64,000 bases of DNA from Bacteroidales bacterium (GTDB lineage: Bacteria; Bacteroidota; Bacteroidia; Bacteroidales; F082), in assembly GCA_017466405.1 (NCBI GenBank), contig JAFTUF010000030.1, positions 62,001-126,000 on the forward strand, in the 5' to 3' direction. The stretch's first letter is position 1, and each line of letters opens with the position of its first letter. The notes below the pieces were generated by a model. It was not told the DNA's origin and searched no databases. It was given only the letters and a program-made list of their open reading frames with translations. Below, in pieces: positions 17,305 through 25,993 of the stretch. The position numbers were made by a program, and so were the translations under genes.

Positions 17305-18827
17305 GTCTTCTTTAATAATGATATAAATTTATCAATAATATCATTTACTTGTTTTGAAATTTTAAATTTATATATGGCAGTGATTCCTACCATCGACAAA
17401 ATTATCGTCCTTACGATAGAATCACATATTTGTCCGATTATTTCAATATTAAAAATAGTAACGAAATATTTAGAAATATATTTTTGGAACAAATAATCAA
17501 ATACAAACAAAACTACTATTATTATTAAAGTATATAATTCCTTAATCGAAAAAGGAGAAACTTTAACCTTATAATTCACAAACAACAGAAGTAACGCATA
17601 ATAAACAACATACGAAATCAGCGATGCTAAAGCAGCTCCTTCCATTCCCATAATTGGAATCAATTGGATATTCATTACTATTGCGACAACAGCAAGTATT
17701 ATTGTAAATAATAAAGAATAATAATAGTATTTTGAATAACTTAGAACTGTCGCTCCAACATTCAGGGAAGTGTTGACGATTTTCACTAAAGATAAAATCA
17801 GCACTACATATTTAGCTTCGTCATAAACATTTCCATTAGGTATAAGCGTGTAAATCAATTCGATGTTAATCCATATCAAAAAGAAAACGAAAGACGACAC
17901 CATAAACTGATGCAGCGACACATTCTTTGTCAGATTATTGACCAGCGACATGTCGTTATCTTTCATTCCTTGTGAGATATGTGGCCGTGATATTGCAGCG
18001 AGAGAACGATACGGAATCTCAACTATACTCGCGATATATACAGCGATAGTATTGATACCTGCTATTGCAAGTCCTAGTTTTCCCGATACAAAGAACGTAT
18101 TTAAAAACGGAATGAGAGTGCTTGACAACGAAGTCGCTATCAAGAAAAGGGTGTAAAATATAAAATCTCTACGCAGCCATTTCGAGACGTAAGCAGGCTG
18201 TATCTTGAAAGAAACTTTCTTCAGAGAGAAAAGATAAATCACGTTAAGTATTGTCGCAACACCGTATGACAGACAGAGAGTTATCACCATACCATCGAGA
18301 CTTATCACTTCAAAAGCGTAGAGAAGATAAACCACCAATGTCATTATCCTTATTCCCACTTCTCTGATGAACTTAGGAATCACGATACGCATCAGCAGAT
18401 TTGAATTTGTCTCAAAGACAGTCAGATACATCATAAAGAATGCCATCGGTATGACGAAATAGATGTAATCAACGAACAATTCCGAATTCTTGGAGAAATA
18501 ATTTTCTATCGGCTGCTTAAAGACGAAAAACAGTATCGAGAATATGATGAAACCCACAAAAGGAATCAGCACCGACCAACCGAAAAAACCGTGGTCTTTT
18601 TCTTTTTCATCTTTGAAATATGGGTAATATCGCATCGCCGAGGTGCTAGTGCCAAGCTGAGCGAGTCCCGACAACAAGATTGACGCATCTACTAATACAC
18701 GCGTCAGCCCCACCTCCTCGGGAGTAAGATATTTGGTAACGATAAAAAAGGTCGTAAAGAATCCCACCAATACACCGAGGTAATTCATTATCGAACCTTT
18801 GATACTCTGACGTACAACAACACCCAT
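17301..18827 (-). CDS. Polysaccharide flippase (Wzx/MVF-like)
   Basis: 508 residues with about 14 membrane helices and the MATE/MVF-like N-terminus (SIKGSIMNYLGVLVGFFTTF). Proteins of this type flip lipid-linked oligosaccharides across the inner membrane. Flanking GT4 and methyltransferase genes overlap it, so the three form one glycan operon. Confidence 0.87.
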   Translation of the reverse strand: MGVVVRQSIKGSIMNYLGVLVGFFTTFFIVTKYLTPEEVGLTRVLVDASILLSGLAQLGTSTSAMRYYPYFKDEKEKDHGFFGWSVLIPFVGFIIFSILFFVFKQPIENYFSKNSELFVDYIYFVIPMAFFMMYLTVFETNSNLLMRIVIPKFIREVGIRIMTLVVYLLYAFEVISLDGMVITLCLSYGVATILNVIYLFSLKKVSFKIQPAYVSKWLRRDFIFYTLFLIATSLSSTLIPFLNTFFVSGKLGLAIAGINTIAVYIASIVEIPYRSLAAISRPHISQGMKDNDMSLVNNLTKNVSLHQFMVSSFVFFLIWINIELIYTLIPNGNVYDEAKYVVLILSLVKIVNTSLNVGATVLSYSKYYYYSLLFTIILAVVAIVMNIQLIPIMGMEGAALASLISYVVYYALLLLFVNYKVKVSPFSIKELYTLIIIVVLFVFDYLFQKYISKYFVTIFNIEIIGQICDSIVRTIILSMVGITAIYKFKISKQVNDIIDKFISLLKKT

Positions 18828-18851
18828 TTTATTATCAAAATCAACAAAACA

Positions 18852-19832
18852 TCATTTTATCTTATTCAGTATATTTTTGATAAACTTCTTTGTTGGATAA
18901 TCGTTGTCGTTGAATACGTGATAAAGCTCCGACATCAAAGGATATGCGTTTATATCTATATGACTATCTTGTACTTTCTGATAGAACACATCCACTGCTA
19001 TACGGCCTTCGAGCACCACTTTCTCTGATATCCCACTGTTAAAGAAGCCTTTTCCAATGAGAAGTCCAAGCGTTCTGTTACGGCTCATATCGTTGAGTGC
19101 TGTAAGAGAGAAGTCACCGAATCCGCAGTAGTTGAACATAGTGATATCCTTACCGCCGAAATTGATAAGCAGACTTCGCATTTCATTGATAGCCTTGGTA
19201 ATAATCAGCGACCTCATATTAGCGGAGTCGTAGTTTGCGTCGAGAAGGCCAATCACAATAGCGTAGATATTTTTCATAATGCTTGCGTATTCGACGCCGT
19301 CCATATCAGTAGAGAAATCGAAATGTATGTTAGTATTTTCGAACAGTTCAGCCACCTCGTTGAAATGCTCGGTGTTATACGAAGCGAGCGTGAAGCCTGT
19401 CTCCTGACGGTTAATTATTTCGCGAGCGAAAGAAGGTCCTTTCATTGTGAGGATAGGATTCGACATAAACTCCATAATACATTCCGGAATGAGTCTGTCG
19501 TCTTTTCCAAAACCTTTAGCGAGGTTGACAATAATTGCGTTAGGATTTATATATTGCTTATTATTCTTCAGATAACCCACAACGGCAGTAGATGGAATCG
19601 CCATGAAAATAACCTCAGCATTTTTTAAAACATCAATGTTTGTTGTAGCCTTAATATTTCTCGACAATTTAACATTTGGGAAATATGCTATATTTACTCT
19701 TTGTTCATTAATAGACTCAACTACTTCTTCTTCAATGGAAAGAAGGGTTACATTATAAACAGCTTTTCTTGCCAAAACATTACCTATCGCCGTCGCAATA
19801 GCACCACTTCCAACAAAAACTATTTCTTTCAT
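18852..19832 (-). CDS. NAD(P)-dependent glycerol-3-phosphate dehydrogenase-like protein
   Basis: 326 residues. N-terminal dinucleotide-binding loop VFVGSGAIATAIG; GpsA active-site signatures VNLAKGF, MKGPSFAREI, SIMKNIYAIVIGLLDA (catalytic Lys) and GFGDFSLTALNDMSRNR. The last replaces the usual G-D-L-x-x-T by G-D-F-S-L-T. It reduces dihydroxyacetone phosphate to sn-glycerol-3-phosphate if it is a true GpsA. Its position 24 bp upstream of the flippase suggests a paralogue providing a glycerol-phosphate precursor for the surface glycan rather than the housekeeping enzyme; this is inference. Confidence 0.8.
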   Translation of the reverse strand: MKEIVFVGSGAIATAIGNVLARKAVYNVTLLSIEEEVVESINEQRVNIAYFPNVKLSRNIKATTNIDVLKNAEVIFMAIPSTAVVGYLKNNKQYINPNAIIVNLAKGFGKDDRLIPECIMEFMSNPILTMKGPSFAREIINRQETGFTLASYNTEHFNEVAELFENTNIHFDFSTDMDGVEYASIMKNIYAIVIGLLDANYDSANMRSLIITKAINEMRSLLINFGGKDITMFNYCGFGDFSLTALNDMSRNRTLGLLIGKGFFNSGISEKVVLEGRIAVDVFYQKVQDSHIDINAYPLMSELYHVFNDNDYPTKKFIKNILNKIK

Positions 19833-19857
19833 ATTTTAAATTTTAATCTAAATCAAT

Positions 19858-21855
19858 TTAATTCTTAACAATCTTCTTAATTATCGACAATCCTTTTTCA
19901 TCTATCATCTCGACAATATAAATGCCTTTCGACAAATCTTCTACATTGACAGTATTGTTATCACATTTATGATTCATCATTTTTTGTCCCAAACAATTGT
20001 ATATTATAATCTCATCAATATTGGGACCTTTGATATTCAATATATTTTCAACCGGATTAGGGAAAACATCAATAGATTCAAGCACAAAATTCTCCTCAAC
20101 GCTTTCATGTTCGCAATCAACATAGAAATCAGCGAAAGGACCGACTTGAGGCTTACCCTCAGACTGATAAATCAAAGAATCGCTATAATAAATTTCAAAA
20201 GAACATTCATTATCTTCATCAGAATATGCCGCATTGACATAATTCCAGAAAAATGTAAGCGTATCATTATCAGGGACAGATAACGTAATAGTATCAAAAG
20301 AGCCATTTTCTAAGCCTATTCTTTTCACAACAACGCCACGAGAATCCAATATCGAGATAGAAGGCGAAAGCCAGCCATCATCATCCGAATCGTAAAGTTT
20401 GAATTCAAGTTCACAAACCGGACCGGTCATGACAGTATCAATAACCGCCTTACCTTTCAAGCCATTAAACATAGGGTAAATGCAATAATAATTCACTCCA
20501 TTTTTATCTAATTGATCTTCGTATGACAAGGTCTCACCTGGAGTAGGATTATTAAATGTAAACAAACGCTCTGTGTTGCGCAGTATTATTATAGAATCAA
20601 TCTTTGGAAGAGATTCATCATTAATCTTTTGCGTTGGCACATTAAAAGTTATCGTGTTAATCAAAGCTTCATCATCAGTTTCAAACATCACATTCTCAAC
20701 AGGTTTTGGCTGGTTATAGTAATTATTTTTTGGACGTAAATTAAAAATCACTTCATGACCGTATGGAAAATCGTGATATGTAAGATAGAAATTATCTATA
20801 GCGTAATAGCCATTATCGAATCCTTGCCATCCCCAATTAAAGTGGAACAGGTTATTTTCATCGTAACCAGAACAAACGAAAGCATGGCCACCGTCAGGAC
20901 CGAAAGCTGCATAATAGAGCGGCTCTCCCCTATCCAAACTCTCACGCAATAAATTTTCCCACTCCGTAATGCCACCATCTAAGTAATCTAAGTATGTTGT
21001 GTACATATCACACTCATAACGGAAGCAATACTGCATTGAAAGAGGGACATAGTAAGAATAGGCTCCACTCGCATTCGGACCATACATCATATCTACGCTA
21101 ACTCCTGCATGATACTGCAACAACGCCACTGCATCAATTTCAGCCTGAAACGAAGTATAATCTAAAAACTGCGGCATGAGTTCGTAACAATAATTTGTAT
21201 TCCCGAAGTCAACGTCCAAAACACCGTAATCACTTTGAAAAGAATACGAACCTTCTCCAACCTGTGGCCATTCCCAGTAGTTCATAATCTGAGCCATAGC
21301 ATTTGCAACACAACCTGACTTGACATGTCCGCCAAAACCAGCGGGATCTTCGGGACACATCGAGTTATAAATATCAGATTGATTCCATGTTGTTGTGACT
21401 AAAGGTTTAACGAAATTATTGGTTTTATTGAATGAAAGTTTTCCAGTCGTTCTGAGACAATCCCAATCTTTTTTAGCGGCTTCACTTCTTTCCAAATTAT
21501 TATCAACGACATATTCGTAAGCCGACACATAATTACAGAAAAAAGTATTCAGATTAGGATTTATATTATTGCTATTGAATATATTATTGTCAGAATATCC
21601 TAGAATCGGGCGCATTCTGTCATCGGCGGAGACTATTACGAAGCCTTTGCCTTTGTTGGCAAATACATAAAAGGCGGTCGCTTCTTTCTGCGTTGACGAT
21701 GAATAAGTCAGCTCTAAATCTATGTTCTTTAGATTTGTATTATTCTTCAAGAATAGTGTTCCCAACGACTTTGCTGTTTGAACATCAACACTTTGTGAAA
21801 AAAGGCCAACATTCATCAGAAACAGCGCAATACAAATAAAAAAGACTTTCTTCAT
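19858..21855 (-). CDS. C10 (streptopain-like) cysteine protease with T9SS sorting domain
   Basis: 665 residues. Signal peptide (MKKVFFICIALFLMNVGLFSQ); propeptide of the SpeB-inhibitor type (residues about 22-140, FVIVSADDRMRPILGYSD); C10 catalytic domain with nucleophile Cys182 in KSGCVANAMAQIMNYW and His324 in GPDGGHAFVCSGYD, followed by FHFNWGWQGFDNGYYA. Beta-sandwich regions follow, and a type A T9SS C-terminal domain starts at about residue 590 (FPNPVENILNIKG, then KGIYIVEMID). It would be exported by Sec and then T9SS to the surface, like interpain or PrtT of oral Bacteroidales. A TATCTTTG box lies at 21875-21882. A T9SS regulator (porX) is encoded about 500 bp upstream on the same strand. 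Confidence 0.93.
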   Translation of the reverse strand: MKKVFFICIALFLMNVGLFSQSVDVQTAKSLGTLFLKNNTNLKNIDLELTYSSSTQKEATAFYVFANKGKGFVIVSADDRMRPILGYSDNNIFNSNNINPNLNTFFCNYVSAYEYVVDNNLERSEAAKKDWDCLRTTGKLSFNKTNNFVKPLVTTTWNQSDIYNSMCPEDPAGFGGHVKSGCVANAMAQIMNYWEWPQVGEGSYSFQSDYGVLDVDFGNTNYCYELMPQFLDYTSFQAEIDAVALLQYHAGVSVDMMYGPNASGAYSYYVPLSMQYCFRYECDMYTTYLDYLDGGITEWENLLRESLDRGEPLYYAAFGPDGGHAFVCSGYDENNLFHFNWGWQGFDNGYYAIDNFYLTYHDFPYGHEVIFNLRPKNNYYNQPKPVENVMFETDDEALINTITFNVPTQKINDESLPKIDSIIILRNTERLFTFNNPTPGETLSYEDQLDKNGVNYYCIYPMFNGLKGKAVIDTVMTGPVCELEFKLYDSDDDGWLSPSISILDSRGVVVKRIGLENGSFDTITLSVPDNDTLTFFWNYVNAAYSDEDNECSFEIYYSDSLIYQSEGKPQVGPFADFYVDCEHESVEENFVLESIDVFPNPVENILNIKGPNIDEIIIYNCLGQKMMNHKCDNNTVNVEDLSKGIYIVEMIDEKGLSIIKKIVKN

Positions 21856-21874
21856 GGCTACAACATTTTAACGA

Positions 21875-21882
21875 CAAAGATA
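21875..21882 (-). promoter_or_regulatory. -7 box of the C10 protease gene
   Basis: TATCTTTG on the minus strand, 20 bp before the ATG, with CTTG 20 nt upstream as a weak -33. Confidence 0.5.
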
Positions 21883-21939
21883 AGTCTTTTAAATATATTT
21901 ATCAAGATAATTACAGCTAATTTTTCAAAAAAAATGCTG

Positions 21940-22371
21940 TTATATCATCGAGCATTTTATTTTTCTGCTTGTATCGGTATCTCCCAAAGTAATCTCAACC
22001 TTGATATAATGTTCAGGCATCAGAGGATCAATGAGTTCTGGCCATTCTAAAAGGCATAGACTTCCTCCGTAAAAATAATCTTCATAACCTATATCAAACA
22101 CCTCTTCGAGACTTTTTATCCTATAAAAATCGAAGTGGAAAATTGAATCGAGTGTATTGGTTTGATATTCATTCACCAAAGCAAAAGTAGGACTGTTAAC
22201 CTCATCGCTAACACCGAGTTTGTTGCAAAGATTCTTTATGAGCGTTGTCTTACCCGCACCCATTGTTCCATAAAAAGCGACGATATTGGAATAGTCGCGC
22301 CATTTAATCAGCAAATCAGAGACTTTTGATAAATCTTCAATATTGTTTATTTCAAATATTGTTTCTTGCAT
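21940..22371 (-). CDS. tsaE: tRNA threonylcarbamoyladenosine biosynthesis ATPase TsaE
   Basis: 143 residues, the normal length. Walker A AFYGTMGAGKTTLIKNLC, the SPTFALVNEY switch and HFDFYRIKSLEEVFDIGYED are diagnostic for TsaE, which drives turnover of the TsaBD complex making t6A37 in ANN-decoding tRNAs. It is 9 bp downstream of porX, an arrangement often seen in Bacteroidetes. The partner tsaC is also in this window (40559). Confidence 0.96.
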   Translation of the reverse strand: MQETIFEINNIEDLSKVSDLLIKWRDYSNIVAFYGTMGAGKTTLIKNLCNKLGVSDEVNSPTFALVNEYQTNTLDSIFHFDFYRIKSLEEVFDIGYEDYFYGGSLCLLEWPELIDPLMPEHYIKVEITLGDTDTSRKIKCSMI

Positions 22372-22380
22372 TGTTAAAAA

Positions 22381-23937
22381 TTATTTACTTTTAAGAAAAG
22401 CAACAGGTATCAACATCTCGTTCATAGAGATGCCACCATGTTGGAATGTGTTCTTATAATAATTGACGTAATAGTTATAATTGTTAGGATAAGCGAAGAA
22501 GTCGTTGGAACGACAGAATACGTATGCCGTACTCACATTGACTTTTGGCAAGAAAATCTTTTCCGGGTCACGAATCTCGAAGACTTCTTTGGCATTATAC
22601 TTCAAGCTCTTACCATATTTATATCGCAAGTTAGTATTAACATTTTTATCACCGAGAATCTTAACAGCACCTTTAACCCAGACAGAACCGTGGTCGGTAG
22701 TCACGATAACATCACATTTTTTCTGTGAGATAAATTTCATTATGTCGAAGAGCGAAGAATGTTCAAACCAAGAAAGCATCAACGAACGATAAGCCTCTTC
22801 ATCAGCGGCTAACTCTCTGATTATCTCCATCTCTGTACGAGCATGCGACAACATATCAACAAAATTATACACTATCACGTTGAGTTTGTTTTGCATAAGA
22901 TTCGACATCTGCTCAGCGAGTTTCTTTCCAGCCGCGAGATTCAAGACCTTGTTATACGAATATTTAACATTTTTGCCATAACGACGCAACTGTTCACCAA
23001 GCAACTCACCTTCATATTGATTCTTAGTTCCTTCGTCTTCCTCATCGACCCAATATTTAGGGAAGCGACGACGAATCTCAAGAGGCATCAAGCCTGCGAA
23101 TATCGAGTTACGCGCATATTGGGTAGTTGTAGGCAAAATGCTATAATATACATCATCGTTTTCTGTTCTGAAATAAGGTTCCAATAAAGTCTGTATCGAC
23201 TTCCATTGGTCGTAACGAAGGTTATCTATAAGTATGAAGAACAACGGCTTATCATTATCATCAAGATGAGGAATCACCTTATCGCGAATCAACGTATGAG
23301 AAAGAGTCGGTTTGTCATCGGTATTAGGCTGTACCCAGTTCACGTAATTACGTTCAACATAACGAGAGAAAAGATTATCAGCTTCCAATTTCTGCATAGA
23401 GAGAATCTCTTTAATACCCTCGTCGTTAGATTTCTGAAGTTCCAACTCCCAGCGAGTCAGGTTTTTATAAACATCAACCCATTCGTTATAATTAAGGTTG
23501 TTGTTTATCTCCATTCCAATCTTACGGAATTCCTGCTGATATTTTGAAGTCGATTTCTCATCAACGAGTTGTTTCTTTTCAAGGTTTCTTTTCAACGAAA
23601 GAAGAATCTGGTTCGGATTGACTGGTTTTATCAAATAATCGGCGATATTACTTCCTATGGCATCTTCCATAATACTTTCTTCCTCACTTTTAGTAATCAT
23701 CACAATAGGAAGATTAGGATATTCGGCTTTTATTCTTTCCAATGTCTCGACTCCCGAAATACCAGGCATCTGCTCATCTAAGAAAACTATATCGAAATGA
23801 CGCTCACGAACCAAGTCGATCGCTTCGCTGCCGTTATTCGTCGTAACGACTTCATAGCCTTTCTTTTCCAGAAACATTATATGCGGTCTGAGAAGTTCTA
23901 TCTCATCGTCAGCCCAAAGAATTGTTGTTTTTACCAT
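22381..23937 (-). CDS. porX: PorX-type response regulator with PglZ domain
   Basis: 518 residues from MVKTTILWADDE. The frame opens earlier, but those codons are F1 repeat DNA; ATG 23943 is an alternative. The receiver domain has the acidic pair DDE, phospho-acceptor Asp54 in VFLDEQMPG and the conserved Lys in IKPVNP. A linker is followed by an alkaline-phosphatase-superfamily PglZ domain (FILIDNLRYDQWK, YSILPTTTQYARNSIFAG, VTTDHGSVW, FQHGGISMNEMLIP). PorX, with the kinase PorY, controls the type 9 secretion system, and its PglZ domain hydrolyses cyclic oligonucleotides in studied species. It stands next to a T9SS cargo gene. Confidence 0.94.
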   Translation of the reverse strand: MVKTTILWADDEIELLRPHIMFLEKKGYEVVTTNNGSEAIDLVRERHFDIVFLDEQMPGISGVETLERIKAEYPNLPIVMITKSEEESIMEDAIGSNIADYLIKPVNPNQILLSLKRNLEKKQLVDEKSTSKYQQEFRKIGMEINNNLNYNEWVDVYKNLTRWELELQKSNDEGIKEILSMQKLEADNLFSRYVERNYVNWVQPNTDDKPTLSHTLIRDKVIPHLDDNDKPLFFILIDNLRYDQWKSIQTLLEPYFRTENDDVYYSILPTTTQYARNSIFAGLMPLEIRRRFPKYWVDEEDEGTKNQYEGELLGEQLRRYGKNVKYSYNKVLNLAAGKKLAEQMSNLMQNKLNVIVYNFVDMLSHARTEMEIIRELAADEEAYRSLMLSWFEHSSLFDIMKFISQKKCDVIVTTDHGSVWVKGAVKILGDKNVNTNLRYKYGKSLKYNAKEVFEIRDPEKIFLPKVNVSTAYVFCRSNDFFAYPNNYNYYVNYYKNTFQHGGISMNEMLIPVAFLKSK

Positions 23938-23950
23938 AGTCATTTTTTTA

Positions 23951-23992
23951 GTCAACGGACAACTGTCAACAGTCAACAGACTTTGTCCACGT
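23951..23992 (-). repeat. F1 repeat upstream of porX
   Basis: On the gene strand: GTGGACAAAGTCTGTTGAC, then TGTTGACAGTTGTCCGTTGA, ending 8-14 bp before the start. GGACAA and TTGTCC are exact complements. Confidence 0.7.
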
Positions 23993-24090
23993 TAATATAT
24001 TATTCCTAACGGCAGCATTTTAAAATTGTTTTACAAAAATAAAAAAAATATCAGGACGCACATCCACACAATTTTCAATTTTCATCATTC

Positions 24091-24146
24091 AGACGTGTCA
24101 ACGACATTCTTGTTAATTTCATTGGTGTCGTTGATGTTTCTCTACA
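24091..24146. repeat. F2 hairpin repeat, copy a
   Basis: tcaacgaca and tgtcgttga are perfect 9-bp complements flanking the conserved loop. One outer arm is eroded (gtttctctaca). Confidence 0.75.
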
Positions 24147-24159
24147 TTTTTTTATTTCC

Positions 24160-24214
24160 AGACGTGTCAACGATATATTGTTAATCTTTTTGGTGTCGTT
24201 GACGCGTCTCTACA
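24160..24214. repeat. F2 hairpin repeat, copy b, overlapping the nnr 3' end
   Basis: gacgtgtcaacga pairs with tcgttgacgcgtc over 13 bp with one G-U wobble. Read on the minus strand, this element encodes the last ten residues (VETRQRHQKD) and TAA stop of nnr. Confidence 0.8.
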
Positions 24215-25761
24215 AATTTTAAATTGTTAATTATGTCTCTTGCAATCATCGAATTCTCCCCTATTTCTTCGGCGGCTTTATCGCCAGCTTTTCCGTGAAG
24301 GTAAACACCGAGGAGAGCTGCTTCCTGAGGCAAATAGTGCTGAGCGAGAAGAGAAAGTATGATTCCTGTCAGCACGTCGCCGCTTCCTGCCGTAGCCATT
24401 CCCGGATTGCCTGTCGAGTTGAAGAAACAAGTTCCATTAGGAAAAGTTATTGCAGTATGAGCGCCTTTCAGAACGATGATTATATTATGCACGACTGACA
24501 TCTTTCTCTGAAGTTCAAGACGTTCGTAAGAATTATACGTCCTTCCGAACATACGCTCGAACTCCTTAGGATGAGGCGTAAGTATCGTATTATCAGGAAG
24601 GAACGAGAGCCATGTCGGGTTATCCGCTATTATATTAAGAGCGTCAGCGTCCAAGACCAAAGGCTGCGTCGCTTCCTGAATTATTTTCTTCAACAAAATC
24701 ACAGTCTCTTCATTTTTTCCAAGACTGGGACCCACTCCTATCGCGTTATAAGACAAAATATCTTTTATTTCGGTGCAATGAGAATCCGATTTATCGACCT
24801 CTGTCATTGCTTCTGGAAGATATATCTGCATCGGCAGCAAAGCGTCTTTTGGGAGATGCGCCGTGAGAAGACCCACGCCCGACCTGAGACAAGCCTCCGC
24901 AGCGAGAAGAGCAGCGCCTGTCTTGCCAGATGAACCTGCCACCAACAAAGCATGACCGTAAGTTCCTTTATGAGAGAACTTTGCACGCTTACGTAATATC
25001 GGCATCGCCATCTCTTCCGTAGTGTAGAAATTCATTGTCTCCACATTTTCGATAAAATCCTTGTGAAGATTTATATCCAGAATCTCCCATTTGCCGACAT
25101 AAACATCATTTTCCGGAAACATGAAAGCAAGCTTCGGAAATTGGAAACTCAGAGTGTAATCCGCTTTGAAGATTGACTGTGAGATGTGAGCTATGAGTTG
25201 TGAGTCAGTTGATTTGGACGAAGACTGTTGACCGTTGTCTGTTGACTGTTGACTGCCGCAGGCAAAAAGTCCTGATGGAATATCAATAGCAATTCGTATT
25301 GCGTTATTATTATTTAGATATTTTATTAAATCAGCTGCGAGACCTTCCAGACCTCTATTTAATCCAGAACCGAAGATTGCATCGACGATTATTTCATTAT
25401 CTTTAATTATAGGGAAGTCATCGTCGGTGAAGATGTCATACATTGGAGTCTCGGTCTCATCTTTCAACCTATTGAAATTCAACTCGCAGTCGCGACTCAT
25501 TTTATCGGAAGTACGCACTACGAAAACCTGCGGTATTATTCCAGTGAAGAAAAGCATACGAGCGAGAGCGAGACCGTCGCCGCCATTGTTACCCATTCCA
25601 CAGAAAATCTTGATGACGACTTCCTTCGACTTACATCTTTTCACAATCCATTCATACACCTTAGACGCAGCGCGTTCCATCAAGTCAATGGAATCAATTG
25701 GTTCATTTTCAATAGTAAAAGCATCAGCTTCTCTTATTTTTTCAACAGAAAGAATCTTCAT
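24181..25761 (-). CDS. nnr: Bifunctional NAD(P)H-hydrate epimerase / ADP-dependent dehydratase
   Basis: 526 residues from MKILSVEKIREADAFTIE (the upstream extension lacks homology). The N-terminal YjeF_N domain has IKIFCGMGNNGGDGLALARM and DAIFGSGLNRGLEG; the C-terminal CARKD kinase-like domain has GHALLVAGSSGKTGAALLAA, LDADALNIIADN, LTPHPKEFERMF and GMATAGSGDVLTGI. The enzyme repairs NAD(P)H damaged by hydration. Between DIPSGLFACG and KADYTLSFQFPKLAF there is an extra Ser/Gln-rich segment of about 27 residues encoded by two dispersed repeat families (25175-25257), and the C-terminus is encoded by an F2 hairpin. All catalytic motifs are intact. Confidence 0.95.
   Translation of the reverse strand: MKILSVEKIREADAFTIENEPIDSIDLMERAASKVYEWIVKRCKSKEVVIKIFCGMGNNGGDGLALARMLFFTGIIPQVFVVRTSDKMSRDCELNFNRLKDETETPMYDIFTDDDFPIIKDNEIIVDAIFGSGLNRGLEGLAADLIKYLNNNNAIRIAIDIPSGLFACGSQQSTDNGQQSSSKSTDSQLIAHISQSIFKADYTLSFQFPKLAFMFPENDVYVGKWEILDINLHKDFIENVETMNFYTTEEMAMPILRKRAKFSHKGTYGHALLVAGSSGKTGAALLAAEACLRSGVGLLTAHLPKDALLPMQIYLPEAMTEVDKSDSHCTEIKDILSYNAIGVGPSLGKNEETVILLKKIIQEATQPLVLDADALNIIADNPTWLSFLPDNTILTPHPKEFERMFGRTYNSYERLELQRKMSVVHNIIIVLKGAHTAITFPNGTCFFNSTGNPGMATAGSGDVLTGIILSLLAQHYLPQEAALLGVYLHGKAGDKAAEEIGENSMIARDIINNLKFVETRQRHQKD
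25175..25257 (-). repeat. In-frame repeat segment inside nnr (F1 plus F8 words)
   Basis: The 3' part (gtgagatgtgagctatgag) belongs to the 'gtgagctatg' family seen at 50257-50323. The 5' part (ctgttgaccgttgtctg, plus strand) is an F1 copy. Together they encode a low-complexity loop containing GSQQSTDNGQQSSSKSTDS, without breaking the frame. Confidence 0.75.
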
Positions 25762-25886
25762 CTCAGCAGATATTTTTGTTTTTACAAATATAGTGAAAAG
25801 ATTAAAGATATAGGTTGAAAAGGCAAAGAATTTCAATTCACCACTTCCCAACGACCTCCTTAGTCAGGATCTTTCCATTCTTTTTC

Positions 25887-25968
25887 ACTTGAAAAAGTGT
25901 ATGACTTTACAGTTCATTCATTGGAAAAAGTGTAAAATATTTTGTTTATTCGTTGGAAAAAGTGTAAA
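25887..25968. repeat. Three direct repeats 'ttggaaaaagtgta' upstream of the DUF4143 ATPase
   Basis: Core aaaaagtgt at 25892-25900, 25925-25933 and 25957-25965, spaced 33 and 32 bp, about three helical turns. The third lies between the -33 and -7 boxes of the promoter. The pattern suggests cooperative operator sites. Confidence 0.7.
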
Positions 25969-25972
25969 TTTG
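25941..25972 (+). promoter_or_regulatory. Promoter of the DUF4143 ATPase gene
   Basis: TTTG (25941-25944), exact 20-nt spacer, TAAATTTG (25965-25972); ATG follows 21 bp later. The spacer contains the third direct repeat. Confidence 0.75.
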
Positions 25973-25993
25973 CCAGCAAATAAGATACCAGCA

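Noticed and set aside
24091-24214. Two adjacent F2 copies considered as the ends of an insertion sequence
   Set aside because: Only about 13 bp separate them and no transposase lies between or around them.
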